Positions 19,712-32,517 are shown, numbered from the stretch's first letter. The stretch is 64,000 nucleotides of DNA from Kwoniella bestiolae CBS 10118 (GCF_000512585.2 NC_089241.1:3038001-3102000); one strand, 5' to 3'. The notes: generated by a model not told the origin, from the letters alone. Translations and numbers: made by a program.

Positions 19712-22700
19712 ATGCCCAGGAGGAAGAACGCCTTTCTATCAGACGGTTCAGATTCCGAAGCTTCGAATTCCGGTGAATCAATAGCAGATTACGATTCACA
19801 GGAGGACGACGATTCCAGAGCTGAGAGAAGGTTGTTCGAGCACAAGGGCAAGAGGCGTAAGACCGCGGGAGGTAGGAGTGGTAAAGAGTCTGCATGGGAG
19901 GGGGTGTTCGGTGAAGAACCTGAGGAGGGACATGGTGGGAGAGGTTTGGGGTCTAGGAATAAAGGTGCAGGTAGCTCAAGTAGGACGGATTGGACAAAGT
20001 AAGCTATCTTCATTGAGTACATTCCGTGGATTGTTTTTACTGATTATGGTTTTCCAACTTACAGAGCTCCTGCCTTTGTATCTTCTGGCCCGTCCAAAAA
20101 GAGCGAAGATCTCGAAAACGAATTAGCCGAATCAGTATCAGACGAAGACGAGGACGAGGACGAAGACGAGGACGAGGACGAAGACGATTCAGCGGATAGC
20201 TCAGGATCAGAAGAAGAAGATGCCGAGGAAGAGTCTCGTCAACCATCTCCTAGGGTCAGAGAAGAGGAGGAGGAAGAGGAAGGATTCCCTAGGAGAGGCA
20301 TGGGTATAGGGTCTAAGAACGGGTTTGCTGCAGCGGGAACAACACCGATACATACTCAAGCGGAGACCTCGAAGTCAAGTGGCGGGCGAGGTGGCATTGG
20401 CTCGTCCTCACGAGGTAGAGGAGGGATCGGGTCATCCAGCAGAGCTGTTGAGCAACCTCCAGCTTCTTCAGAGACCTCTAGAGACGGACCGACTGGAGGT
20501 TTGGGATCAACACAAGCACCTGTCCAACCTATCGACGAATCCGCCCCTCCCACAAACATGCCTTCAGCTTTCGGTCGACCGCCTCCTTCCCTCACAGCAT
20601 CATCAGGTCCATCTCGCAAACAACAGTCTTTCATCTCTCGCCCCGCCCCATCTGCCGCTGCCAAATCAGCGGAACTCACTGCCGCCGAACGAGCGCACTT
20701 TAGCAAAATCTCATCATCCTTCGGCGCTCGGATGCTGGCCAAGCAAGGTTGGGAAGCTGGTAAAGGTTTAGGTGCACAGGAGGACGGTCGGGCTGTACCC
20801 ATTCAAGTTGGGAAGGTGTTCAGAGGTCAAGGTATCCAGAAGGGTATGCGAACAGAAGACAGTAAGCGAGAAGCGAGAAGACAGGGTCATGTCTTCTCCG
20901 ACGATGAAGATGAGAAGCCAAAGAAAGGCCAACACGGACGTGGACGTGGACCCAAATTACCGAAGGAACCTAAAGAGGAGGTTGAACAAGGTTGGAAGAA
21001 GCAGAAAAAGGTCAAAGTCAAGGTGGAACACAAGACTTATGAGCAATTATTGGCGGAAGCTGGCGACGGAGCTCCAGCAGCGGGTGTGGGTCTGGTCCTC
21101 GATGCTCGAGGAGGAGAGGTAAGTTTTTCTGTTATATTGACCTGAAAGCAGACTTTGACTGATATCGTTGATGCAGCTGAAAGAGGTGCAATCGCTTTCA
21201 TCACTCTCCCTGTCAACCTGGACACCATCTTCCGATAACATGAAGTTACCTGAACTGCGGCATAATCTACGTTTGATTGTAGATGTCGCCAAGGGAGATG
21301 TTGAAGGCTTGATCAGGGAAGGAAAGTCTGTCAACGAGAGGAGACGATGGGCTCTGCGCGAAGAACAAAAGTCTAGGGCGAAAGTCGAAGAAACTGAAAA
21401 ACGTGAGTGATTACAACATCGGTTTTATGCGATTTATCTTATCGCTGAATCCACGCCTTTTTTCCGAACAGGTCTGGCTCGAATAACGCAGATTCAGGCG
21501 CTGGTAGAGACAATATCGACGCTTGCGGCTGCACAGTCAGTCGCTGCAAATCCTTCACTTGCGCCTTTGACGGAAAGTTTCAACGCTTTGATCAATGATT
21601 ATCGGGACGAGTACCGGTCTCAATCGTTAGATGATGTTGTAGTCGCTGCCATCGCGCAAGTAGTAAGTCCATTCATTTCCATTTCGATCTAGGCAAATCG
21701 GCTGACTCTATGGCATAGCAACGACGAGCATTCTCAGATTGGGAGCCCTTTGATGTCTCCACGGACATCCTCCTGTCATCACTGAAGACATGGCGGAAAG
21801 CATACAATCTGCCGAAAGCGGATGACCCAGACGAGTTCGCCCTGGCTATCAATGGAGCTGATGCCAATGGCCAAGCCAGGCGCAGACAAGAGAATGGGGA
21901 GAGAACAATGACTGCATGGGAAAGCCTGTTATGGACTTTATGGCTTCCTAAAGTCCGTTCGGCCATCAAGTGAGTTCATCGCATCTCAAGCCAAATGTTG
22001 GCCACTACTGACCAGAGCTTTATAGTAATGAATGGGATCCTGCATCTCCGCATGCTGCAGTTCACCTTCTCGAATCCTGGGAACCGATTCTACCTGCGTT
22101 CATCCGCGACAATGTGATGGATCAACTGATATTACCTAAAGTCAAGACCGCCATCGACCAGTGGGATCCAAGAAGAGAGAAACATGCCAAACAACCTAGA
22201 TCTCTTGCCAGTATCGTATTTCCCTGGTTACCACTATTGGGCGATAGGGGTGATGATATCCTGGAAGGCGCCAAGCGACGTATTCGATCCATCTTGCGAA
22301 ACTGGGTCGTCAAAGATGGAGTTCCCGACGAGCTTGTCCGATGGAGAAAGAATGTAAGTGAAGAGGAAAATTCACCGCCGATCTTTTGCTAATTCATTTG
22401 GTTTCGATCTGGTTCAGGTCTACTCATCAAGTGAATGGGACAAACTCATCATACAATTCGTCTTACCAAAACTGGGTGCCTGTTTACGAGAAGACTTCTC
22501 GATCAACCCCAGAAAACAAGATCTCGTACCGCTCGAAGAATGGGTCATGCCGTGGCACAAGCTTCTTCGCCCGTCCATGTTCTCGCATTTATTGGAGTCG
22601 GAATTCTTCCCCAAATGGTTGGATATCTTGTATATCTGGCTTGTACAACCTGCCTATAAACCTGATGAGGTTGCCAACTGGTAGGTCTACCTCTTCTCCT

Positions 22701-23217
22701 TTATTGCGATTTTGGGAATATGCTGAACGATGAATCTATGTTTTACAGGTTCGTATGGTGGAAAGGTCGATTCCCAGAGGCGGTCCTCGATATGTCAGGT
22801 ATCAATCGGGGGTTCAACACTGGTTTGGAATTGATGGATCAAGCTATCAAATTGGGTGATGAGGCACCCATTAAACTTGTTAAACCAATCTTCAAACCTC
22901 TACCATCAAGTAAAGTCACATCTACTAAAACCAAATCTACCATCCAAGAGATTAAGAGACCGGTGGATATTACAGCAACAGAAATCACTTTCAGAAGTAT
23001 CGCCGAAGATTTCGCTTCTCAGCATGATCTCATCTTCTTACCCATCGGTAAATCACATGATAAGACTGGTAAACCCCTATTCAAAATTTCGAAGAACGTC
23101 GATGGCCGTGGTGGTGTTACTGTTTATATTGGTGATAATGCCGTTTTCGCTCAGAGTGAAGATGGTCAGTTCAGAGCTGTTTCTTTGGAAGATATGGTGA
23201 AGAGAGCTGGGGCATAG
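19712..23217 (+). CDS. SPP382: G-patch spliceosome-disassembly factor Ntr1/Spp382 (TFIP11/STIP)
   Basis: Ntr1/TFIP11 activates the helicase Prp43 to take apart the intron-lariat spliceosome in the nucleus. The start MPRRKNAFLSDGSDSEASN matches the conserved N-terminus of the family. A strongly acidic tract (about 20105-20280, E/D runs) follows. The G-patch is SSSFGARMLAKQGWEAGKGL with GAQEDGRAVPIQV (about 20700-20810). Downstream is the long GCFC/TFIP11 C-terminal region in five or six exons: TQIQALVETISTLAAAQ, SLLWTLWLPKVRSAI, VHLLESWEPILPAFIRD, PRSLASIVFPWLPLLGD, FLPKLGACLREDFSINPRK, and the end SFRSIAEDFASQHDLIFLPI...DNAVFAQSEDGQFRAVSLED. Total about 1,020 residues, longer than human TFIP11 (about 840), mainly through low-complexity linkers. 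An upstream in-frame ATG at 19664 is less likely. An essential spliceosome recycler fits such an intron-rich genome. Confidence 0.93.
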
Positions 23218-23608
23218 ATACTGTACATATTCTTGAAGCCAGGGCACCATTCAGATGGAAGTATCATGTGTCATATATTCATCGCATGTATCTTATCAAA
23301 CGTACAAATCAAGTATAAACAGGTCCATTTGCTTATGGGGTGTCTTTCCTCTTTTCTTCCTTCTCTTGCACTTTCGTTAAACATAGAATCGTAATGACAT
23401 ATAAACCAAAGTACGAAATGAAAAACTGATCGTCCATGCACTTTACCAAAACCTCCTTGTGATCATCATCACATATCTGATCGTATAAATCGAGAAATTG
23501 GGAAAGAGGGGAAGAATCGTGTATGCAAAGACTTCTTGTCAACGGGAAACGCGGATCTAAACGTATTTCATTGCCTAACCCGACGAAATTCGATTCAGAG
23601 GGAAGTAT
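23218..23608. other. Convergent interval with a coding-like frame on the minus strand
   Basis: The minus-strand frame directly after the stop at 23609-23611 stays open for about 90 codons to 23333. It reads like protein (DPRFPLTRSLCIHDSSPLSQ, DQFFISYFGLYVITILCLTK). It may be an alternatively spliced C-terminus of the gene at 23609-25798; see findings. Confidence 0.4.
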
Positions 23609-25798
23609 CTAGATCCTGTCAACTTGAACTTCCCAATCTGTCCCACCCGTACCGTTCCTACCCTGCACGATCAATTCCTGGCATTTGGTGAGATCCTCTT
23701 GAACCTTGAAGTGAGGTTCCACTTCTTCCCATTGCATTGCAGCTTTCTCTTTTACGGTGAACCTGAGTCGCGAGGTGATATCTACCGAATTGGGAGGTAA
23801 GACGAATCTGAACGGAGGGAGATGGGTAAAAGTCATCTGAGCGTATGATCTAATTCGAACGGAGTTGATCGTGGGGAGTTCGTTCAGATTTGGCGAAGGT
23901 TGATGTCCAACCGGGGTGACTGATCCGTCGGTGGGGTATTTGGGTTTGAGCTCAGTCACTGAGAAAGGGGTAGCCAGGGGGTCGAACGCTGTTGAAGATG
24001 ATGAGGTCTCCCTTGACATGTTTTGGGACTGTTCACACATACATTTATTTAGTACATCATGTATTCCCGCAATGAGTATGGGAGCAACGACTCACGCTGA
24101 GAAGAGGAGTTCTCTCGTTGGCTGGAAGATCGGTAGCTGTATCTTCTTGATCGGTTCCACCCTGGTCGTTCTGTTGCGAGCCTTCAGTGATAGCTGGATT
24201 GGATCTGAATGGCCATAAGAGCAGTTCCCAGATATTGACGAAGAAACGACCGATGAAACGGAACAACCACCATCCATGAGAAGGTTGCGGAGGAGGAGGT
24301 ATTGAGCTTCGTTCATCATGGGAAGATGGAGCGTGATCCTCTGTGACCAAAAGGGGTTTTGACGTGTTTTCTACCTCTTCATCTCGGATCTTAACTGGGG
24401 TGACTTCAGTGTATGCCGAGATGGGAGCTGAAGTCGCTGTAAATTCAGGTTGTGAGATCTCTTCCTCTCCGAATTCCACGTTGATAGCATCCGGGGCACA
24501 TATCCAAACGGGATCATCCCCGCCTGATCCCCTCAACTCGATGAATTCGGCTAATTGGATGACTTCTGCGATAGACCCTTGGTCCAGATGCAAGTGGATC
24601 TTGCGATTTCCAGTCTTGGAGTCGAATTGAGATAAGTATGCGATGGAGTTGCTGGAATTGGCGAGTAAAGCGATCGGAACGGAATCGATGGTATCACATG
24701 GAAGAGTGATGTTGATATCCACTGGAGAAGCCAAGGAGGGCGCATGAATGATTAAGAAATCTTGTTCCAACTGTGTTTGACCGTGTGATGACATGAAAAT
24801 TGCAGCGATAGCTTCCTTACTTCCAGATACCTCGGCAAGATGGAAGCGCTCCTGCTTGGCTTTGGCAGCTTTGAACGCGGCTGTCAGAGCTTCGACAGAT
24901 GATGATCCTGTTGTCAATCCGTAGAAGAGCTCGTCTGTGGCAGAGGGGACGGGCGAGAAAGGAGAAACGTCAAATGGGAACGAGCCTCCTGCGATTGAGA
25001 GGTGTTGAATTGCGGCTGATGGGAGTATAGGCGTTGGAGTTGCGGTAGGATTGGAAAAGGTAGAGGAGTGTAATGGCTGGGTGGCTGTGAGGAGGGCGAG
25101 TTGAGCCGACAGCTGGGACGAAGAGGGCAAAGTGGTAATGACTGGTCGGATAGCTCTGGAAGATAACAGTCAGTCTTCAATTGATGTTGAGCACTCAAAA
25201 TAGCGGGTACTCACCCTTTCGATTTCTGAAGCTCTACAGCAATACCATGCCACCCTATATCATCCACTCTGTCGATAGCATCCGACCAAGCACCAGCTCT
25301 GGGTCCTTCGGACTGAGCTTCAGTCTCTCGTCCATCCAACTTGATGAAACCATTACCTCCCATACCACCAAGCCAGTGCGTCTCGCCAGAAGGAGTGACA
25401 TGTCGATAGGTGTATGAGGATTCTTGTCCAATGGAAGCAGGGACGACGATGGAGAGGTAAAATGTCTTGGGATTGTGAGGGGCAGAGGGATAACCTTCGA
25501 AAGCTTTGACGTGAACGACCGGGGTTGTGAGATCGCCGTTGGTGTGTGCGTGTCCGTTGCTATGTGGTGTTGGACTGAGGTATGGTTGGAACTGAGCTGC
25601 TCTCCATTCTCCAGGTTGTGTGATTATGTTCCCTTGATCATCAAGTTTTGGAAGATCAGTCCACAGTTCCCATGATCCGGCGGTATCCTCTTCATCAGCA
25701 AAAGTAGCGAAGAAGTTGAGCTGTACGTATGGATGAGAAGAGGTTGTAGGTATGGGAACGTGGGAAGTGTGAGCGAGAGGTGGATGGAATGCTGGCAT
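23609..25798 (-). CDS. Conserved-looking protein of unknown function
   Basis: Not recognised. The start is MPAFHPPLAHTSHVPIPTTS at 25798; an in-frame ATG at 26005 would add an Ile-rich stretch encoded by an ATC microsatellite and is unlikely. Three exons give about 690 residues. The N-terminal 190 residues look folded and beta-rich (YVQLNFFATFADEEDTAGSW, KTFYLSIVVPASI, SSYTYRHVTPSGETHWLGGM). Their aromatic pattern vaguely resembles carbohydrate-binding beta-sandwiches, but this is only an impression. The middle part contains LIIHAPSLASPVDINITLP. A hydrophobic aromatic stretch WWLFRFIGRFFVNIWELLLW (about 24270-24210) could be membrane-associated, and an acidic di-leucine-like motif NERTPLLS follows. 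The C-terminal exon has VRIRSYAQMTFTHLPPFRFV and ends VQVDRI-TAG. A longer splice form down to 23333 is possible. Confidence 0.65.
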
Positions 25799-26487
25799 TG
25801 TGAGGGATATCAATGAAGTCTGGCAAAAGCCAGAATAGAGAGAGTGAGAGAGAAATAAGGTCAAGGGATGGCTAAACCTGCCAAGGGACTCGAGCGGAGG
25901 CACAAGTTGAAAAGACTGAGAGCTAAGAGGATGGTCACTGAGATATCTGTATAGAGTGTAATGCGAGGAGATGACTGTAGGAATGATGATGATGATGATG
26001 ATCATCCATGTCCTATCCTATGAGCTTGAGATCCATCCATCATCCCGTTCTGCATGAGGGTAAATGACCCTTACTGAGCGTGGGAATATATAATCTACAT
26101 CATCATCTATAGATTGATCTTCTGAATGGAGGAAACAAAACACGCTCGACTAGTCGTAGTCGTCATACCAAGGCACATTCCCCACACTGTAGTCCCATGG
26201 TGATGCGGAGAACCCATACCCCAGATAAAGATAACATCCATCATGATGTGGATTTGATTTGACGACTTGTGCAGTATCAGGGGAAAGGCCTCCACTGCTC
26301 TGGTCTGTGTCTGTGTTTTCGAAAGATACATAGTACCAACACTAGTAAAATCATCATCCTACGAGACTCCTTCTAACAACACGATCAGCGTCAAGCCTTA
26401 TCAGCCGTCAGCACAAGACATCAAGCACTCTCGACTGCACCATCCATCATTCATCAGGACTGACTAACCGAAGAATAGCTCGTCAAG
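25799..26487. other. Divergent promoter region
   Basis: This 0.69 kb lies between the start codons of the unknown gene and RBG2. It contains a GAT microsatellite (about 25983-26002). I see no gene or RNA. Confidence 0.5.
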
Positions 26488-28515
26488 ATGGGTATCGTAG
26501 AAAAGATCGAGGAGATTGAGAGTGGGTGGCCGATTTTGGGTATTGTTTAGAGCCGCTTGCTGACACCCGACTGATCTATCGATCTCAGAGGAGATGGCGA
26601 GGAGTGAGTCATCTCTGCTGACCCTCATTAATGCTACCCACTCTTCAGCTAATTAAGTGTCCTGTCCTATATAGCCCAGAAGAAGTAAGCTCATTCAGAG
26701 GGAATTACACATGTTGTTGAGATCTGGCTAAATCATCTACTATAGCAAAGCCACGGAGTATCATCTGGGTCTTCTGAAAGTGAGTACATGGACGGTGTGT
26801 CTTAGATCTTCAGCTGACTCTGCTTATTTATAGGCTAAACGTATGTCTCTCAGTCTACTACATCCGTCGAATGACCTAACTCATTTGTTTCTACAGTCGC
26901 CAAATACCGAGCTCAGCTTCTCGAGCCAGAGAAGAAAGGCCCCAAGGGAGAAGGTTTCGATGTGATGAAATCAGGAGGTCAGCAATTTTTTTTCAAGACT
27001 TAGGACTGTGTGCGTATTTGTCTCTGACGAATTCTCGCAGATGCCCGAGTGTGTATGATAGGTTTCCCTTCAGTAGGAAAGTCAACGCTTTTATCCAAAG
27101 TCACCAAGACAGAATCGGTGGTAGGAGCTTATGAATTCACGACTTTGACGGTATGTCATGATCAGCTGGCACGATAAGTGGTGAGATGGAATAGCTGATG
27201 GTTCCTTCCAGGCTATTCCCGGTGTGTTAGAATATGAAGGAGCTAGAGTACAATTGCTGGATTTACCTGGTATCGTGCAGGATGCTGCGAAGGGTAGAGG
27301 AAGAGGTAGACAGGTGGTAGCGGTTGCTAAAACTGCTGATCTGATTCTGCTCATGAGTGAGTGCCTTCCTGTTCATCACCACAACTCGCGTCTGGGCTAA
27401 TGAAAGGTCCGATAGTCGATGCTACGAAATCTGCGGAACAGAAAAAGATGCTGGAAACTGAATTAGAAGCTGTTGGTATTCGATTAAATACTAAACCACC
27501 TGATGTGGTGTTCAAGCAGAAGACTGCTGGGGGTATCACCGTGAGCCATCCCTTGAATGAGTACAGTGAGAACGGTATGCTTACCTGAGATTTAGATCAA
27601 CAATACTGTCAAGCTCACCAAAACCGATGAAAGGACGTTACGGTCTATCTTGCAGACTTATAAGAGTGAGCTAGACGTGTTTCTGGATGATTATGAAGTG
27701 AAGGCTGATGTTCTGATTTCTCGCTTAGTTCATAATTGCGATGTAATGGTCCGAGAAGATGTGGGTGCCCTCATCGTGCGCTGGTCAGGCTGCAGCTGAT
27801 CATCCGAGCTCAATACAGATCACGACGGACGAATTCATCGATGTTTTACTTGGAACGAGAAAATACATACCCGCTTTGACAGTTATAAATAAGGTCGATG
27901 GGGTGTCGATGGAAACTCTGGATACCATGGCTCGAGAAGGTGATGGTAGAACGATTATGATAAGTTGTGAGATTGATTTGGGTTTGGACTGGTTGTTGGA
28001 AGCTATCTGGGCGGTAAGTTACTCTCCATACTCCCGACCCCGTTATTTGACTAATCTTCTATGTTTGTTGAACAGGAACTTGGCATGGTCAAGTGAGCTG
28101 GTTCACCATATGTTTGAAGTACGAATATCAGCTCACCAATGTGATGAACAGGGTATACACAAAACGTAGAGGTGATCAACCTGATTTATCAGATCCCATC
28201 TGCCTAAGACAGGGCGCAACGATAGAAACTGTTTGTCATGGTATTCACAGAGGATTGGCATCGCATTTCAAGTAAGCTGTTGTATATCTTCATTTCTCCA
28301 ACATAGCTTACCGTTGAGGCTGTTTCATTAGGTACGCGTTGGTATGGGGTAAATCAAGTAAATTTAACCCTCAGCCGCAGAAAGTTGGTTTATCACATCC
28401 AGTTCAGGACGAGGATGTGTGAGTGTGATTTCTACTGTATCAGCAATTGCAGAGGGGGAAATTTTAGCTGATTCGTGGTTCGTTGTTGTCCAGAGTGAGC
28501 ATCTTCACTAAATAG
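26488..28515 (+). CDS. RBG2: Developmentally regulated GTP-binding protein Rbg2/DRG2
   Basis: Ribosome-associated TRAFAC GTPase which, with its partner Gir2/DFRP2, supports translation. The N-terminus reads MGIVEKIEEIE|EEMAR|TQKN|KATEYHLGLLK|AKL|AKYRAQLLEP, matching DRG2 rather than DRG1. GTPase motifs: G1 IGFPSVGKST, G2/switch EFTTLTAIPGV, G3 LLDLPGI, G4 VINKVDG. Then come GVSMETLDTMAREGDGRTIM, ISCEIDLGLDWLLEAIWA, ELGMVKVYTKRRGDQPDLSD and the TGS end KYALVWGKSSKFNPQPQKVG...DEDVVSIFTK-TAG. In human DRG2 the matching segments are in the same order. The N-terminal helical region is split by very short exons: 10 nt (26675-26684) and 7 nt (26834-26840). About twelve introns in total. The gene appears complete. 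Confidence 0.94.
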
Positions 28516-29093
28516 AGGTTAGATATCGGATGAATAATGATGGAAGAAGGGGAGTCATGTATATAATGCTGTATCATGTCATGTATAAATTGCATTTTCA
28601 CTTGCGTTGGTAGATATGCTGCTGCCCGTAAGGCTGTCGTAGTCTTTACAATGCTGATAATGCTTCTCTCGACTATTCCGGTAAGTCATACCAAGCTCGC
28701 AAAACAGACTGCTAAAACCCAAAGCACCAGACTAGAGGTCGATAATTCGAATGATCAGATGAGAATTACAAATGTACTTCAATTCATACTGGAGAGCAGT
28801 GCTATTTGACTAACTCGCATTAACTATATCAAACACAATTCCAAAAGAGGATGGGTAATAAATACAAAAAAAAAGATATCATTAACACAAGGTAGTCTGG
28901 CCTATGAGATATAGACGAAAGAGGAAAGAGGGAATCATTAAACTGGATACTATGAGATTACAGATCGATACAATACCCTCCGGCAATTACGTATGTATGT
29001 TTTTTGCATTTTTGTTGTTTGGGTGATATCATTTTCCGAGACCAAGTCGTTAATAGATATATTTGATTTTATTCTTGAGACGCTGAGGCTGGT
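28516..29093. other. Convergent intergenic region
   Basis: This 0.58 kb lies between the 3' ends of RBG2 and FZO1. It is AT-rich with an A-run near 28866. I see no gene. Confidence 0.5.
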
Positions 29094-31869
29094 TTACACT
29101 TTGATCCCAACTTCCTCTCTAATGAGTTCAACCCTCTTCTCAACATTCTCGAACCATTCCAAAGCCTTTGTAGCCTTCTTCTCAGTCTCTTCACTAGCTT
29201 TCACAACTTCGCCTCTAGCTTCGACAGCAGCTCTGAACCTCTCCCTCAAATCCCACGCAGCAAGCCTCATGACTTTTCTAACCTCCTTGCTGACCCTTGT
29301 AGCCTGGTACTCAGCGAATGGTACAGAGGCATCATCAACTTGAGAAGGTTGACCAGAAGAGATTGTCAAAGTCGATTGGATATGTCTACCGACATTCTTG
29401 GGGATGGATCTCGGTAGGTCATATATCACGTAGGCGATGGCACCTGCAGTGACTACTCCTACGGCTGGACCGATCCACTTCCTAGTAGCAGGGTTGGAAA
29501 CGAAATCGGAGAAATGGACTAATCCTTCTACGACTGCTCTTAGACCCAATGTCTTGCCGCTGATCATGGAGAATGCACCCACAACCAGAGAGGCCGCTCC
29601 AACCTCGGTAGAGAAGGGAACGAGATCGTGCGATGTCGAAGTTGTTGATGGAAGGACAGATCGAGCAAGGTGGATGTGATGGTGTAAATCGAAGATATCG
29701 GTTACATCGACTTCTACCAATTGTGATTGACCGGCTAGACCGAGACCCAATGTAGTAACACTCGATTGACGTCGAGTCGCACGAGGTGTGAACATCGCTT
29801 GAGGATTGAATTTTCGGTTGGTTCGCTCAACATCCGCGGGGAGATGAGCATCGCCCAATTTGGTTACTTCCTCTACTCCTTCTGATGTGAGTTTTCGTGC
29901 ATCCTCTTCAGCTAAGCTGACAGCGAAGTCGAGCGATGCCAAGAGTACTCGTTTGACTTCTGCGGCGAAATCCCATGCACCCAACAAACCAGGATAAGTA
30001 GGTAAAGAAAGACCGGGACCAGGAGCAGCCAGTTCTCCTCTTCCAACCCTCTCTAGACCTCTCTCCATAGCTAGCTTAGTTCTACCTGACGCTTTGTCGG
30101 TAGCGGCTTCTTCCTCTCCGACCAAAGATTCCTCTAAACCTTCTTTACCTTTCTTCATCTTTTCTAAGACTGGCTTGACTCGAGCTAATTCTTCGCGGGC
30201 GGCATCTCGTTCTTTTCCAGCGACTAGCGAATTGGCAGCGGCAAGAAGCTCCACATCGGCTAAAAGATGGGTGATATAGTTTTGAGCAGGACCAAGCTTG
30301 GATTTGGCTCGGTTGACAAGGACAAACGATCGAAGAGAGTGTTCAAGGTGGCAGAAGGCTTCGTCAAGTTCGTCACCTTCAGGTTCGGTTTCTCCATATC
30401 CCAAAGCCACCTTGGCGGAATCGACGAAGTGAACCAAATCGGCAGCATCCTCGTATGTCTTGGGACTGAGCTGCTTGATCTGTTCAAGAACCAATCTTCG
30501 ACATCTTGCCTTATCTTTGATTTGGTCAAATCGGTTAACAACGATGAACAAATGAGCTTTCTCGTGGCCTGCTTGCCATATAAACTCCTTAGCTGATAGG
30601 GTAAAGTGGTTGGCAGCTGACACAACAAAGACAACGACATCAATCTCTTCTTGTCGAGCGAAATTGGCGGTAGTCTTGATAGAATCTCGGTTGAGACCAG
30701 GCGCATCGATTAGTGAGATATCCACAACACCGTTGTGAAGGATCGAGGGGTTGGCGAGGTTGGCATCCGCTTCTTTGAGGAACACTCGAAGAGAAGGACT
30801 TGAAGCATCATCCTCAGCATCTACAAGCATTTCGTAAAGCTTTGATACGTCTTCCGTTGAGTAAGTTGATTCATCTGAGGGATCGTACTTGTCGGCATGC
30901 TTGAGAATATGTATCTCTTCCTTATCCTCATTCTCCTTCGCACTGACCACCTCCACAAATCGAGTCGTCAAGGGTTGTTGATCCGTAGGCATGACTTCAT
31001 CTCTTCTCAGCAGGGCGTTGATCAATGTTGATTTACCAGCGTTGAGATCACCGGTGACCAGTACTCGAGATTGAGCATCGAATATACGTTTCTGGAGGTG
31101 TGTGAGATGATCCAAAGATGCGGTGATTCTAGTATCCAGCAGCGCTGATATCGATGATTTCTCCAAATGTGATATCAACCCCTTGGCGTGTCTAGCTGCA
31201 CCCATATTGAGGTTGAGACGCAGTATAGAAAAGTCATCTTCATTCTCATCGATGCCTTTAGGTTCTGCGATGGTGGGATTGACAGTGGTGATAGGAGTGC
31301 AAGGAGCGGAGGGAGCGAGAGTGAGAGATCGTTTGAGTGTCCGTCGAACGGTAGGTGTGGAGTTGAGAACTACATCGGTGGTGTGTGATGGTTCGTCGGC
31401 GAATGTGAGAGTTCGTCTGCTCATACCAGGACGGGAAGCTTTTAGGAAAGGAGAATCAATATGAGTACACCAGGGACATCATGTCAAAGAGCGCACGCAA
31501 CTCACGAGATCCGACATCCGAAGCTTCTGTAGGCTTCAGATGAGGATACCTCACCGTCCATTGTTCTCCATTGAAGTTCTTGAGATCAGACAAGAGGTAT
31601 AAAGATGAATCGATCGCCTTTGCCAGACTATGATTTCAGGGAGAGCATATAGTTTAGTTATGTTTCTATGATAATGAAGATAGGTGGCAAACTCACCGAT
31701 CCCTCTTCTCCTCGTATTCCCTCACGACACCATCTGCAGCTTCTCTCGCCTGACGTGCATCTGGTGTTGTACCGATATGAGACTCCTTCTCGACTGTCGG
31801 TGAATCGGGTGTGGAGGGTATATAGGATGATCGATAGGATTGAGGGGTAGGTGGGTGGAAGGGCTGCAT
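29094..31869 (-). CDS. FZO1: Mitofusin Fzo1, mitochondrial outer-membrane fusion GTPase
   Basis: Dynamin-like GTPase that tethers and fuses mitochondrial outer membranes. A short first exon starts MQPFHPPTPQSYRSSYIPST at 31869 and a second encodes SLAKAIDSSLYLLSDLKNFN. The third, of about 780 codons, holds the rest. GTPase motifs: G1 GDLNAGKSTLINALL, the G2 Thr region TDQQPLTTRFVEVV, G3 SLIDAPGLNRDS, G4 IVVNRFDQIKDKARC. Helical HR1 follows, then two hydrophobic segments (about residues 620-640, VGAASLVVGAFSMISG, and 660-680, GPAVGVVTAGAIAYVIYDLP) that would span the outer membrane, and a C-terminal heptad region ending EWFENVEKRVELIREEVGIK. About 880 residues, close to yeast Fzo1 (855). The almost intronless third exon is unusual in this gene set. 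Confidence 0.93.
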
Positions 31870-32517
31870 GATGTTTGAGCCGTAATAATTATGATCGAAA
31901 TTCCTTTATATTGCTGTTCCTCCTTTTCTTTTAAATAAGTGTTGAGTGGTTAAGACGTGACTAGATGTGAGACATTATTCTGTCTAAGACGTTATTACAC
32001 AAGGTGAATGATGGTGATGATGATGAAGGTGATGAAGATGACTCTTTTAATGGAATGTGGAATGTGGTTGGTGTGTGTTTACTGAAAAAACGCTAACGGC
32101 TCCAAATGACGATGTTTGGGTGGGAATTACAATTCCATTACAGAAGTGATTAGAAAAGGTAGTGCCAGTGCCCGCCCCCTCCTTTTTGTAAATCTGTAAT
32201 GTAATCGGATCAATACGGGGTCCGCAGTGAGAATGCCACTTCCGTGACACCACACCATTATTGACAGGTGAATTTATTGCTTTTCTCCCGTTTGCTGCCG
32301 CGTGGTCCCCACGCTGCTAGACCACCGAGATCAACGCGACTGTTCTGTTTAGTTTGTTTACATGAGTTGAGGGATGAAGAAGAAGAAGAAGAAGAAGACA
32401 GAGCGATAGAATATCATGCATTGTTCCTCTATGAAATATATAACCAAGCATAAGCAGTCATTCACCCATCCATCCCATCAAACGTCTCTTGCAACACTCT
32501 CACAAGACTAGAAGGAT
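31870..32517. other. Divergent promoter region
   Basis: This 0.65 kb lies between FZO1 and the coiled-coil gene. GATGGTGATGATGATGAAGG-type repeats lie near 32005-32040 and a GAA/AGA microsatellite near 32375-32400. No gene is called. Confidence 0.5.

Noticed and set aside
25799..26005. N-terminal extension of the unknown gene starting with seven Ile
   Set aside because: It is encoded by an ATC microsatellite in the promoter region. The ATG at 25798 has better downstream protein character.
26100..26470. Possible small gene in the RBG2 upstream region
   Set aside because: Frames are short and lack splice support; the interval is explained as a divergent promoter.
28576..28809. 77-codon frame between RBG2 and FZO1
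   Set aside because: Short, no motif, and it lies in a convergent 3' region.
30260..30706. Additional frames inside FZO1
   Set aside because: They are shadows of the mitofusin reading frame.
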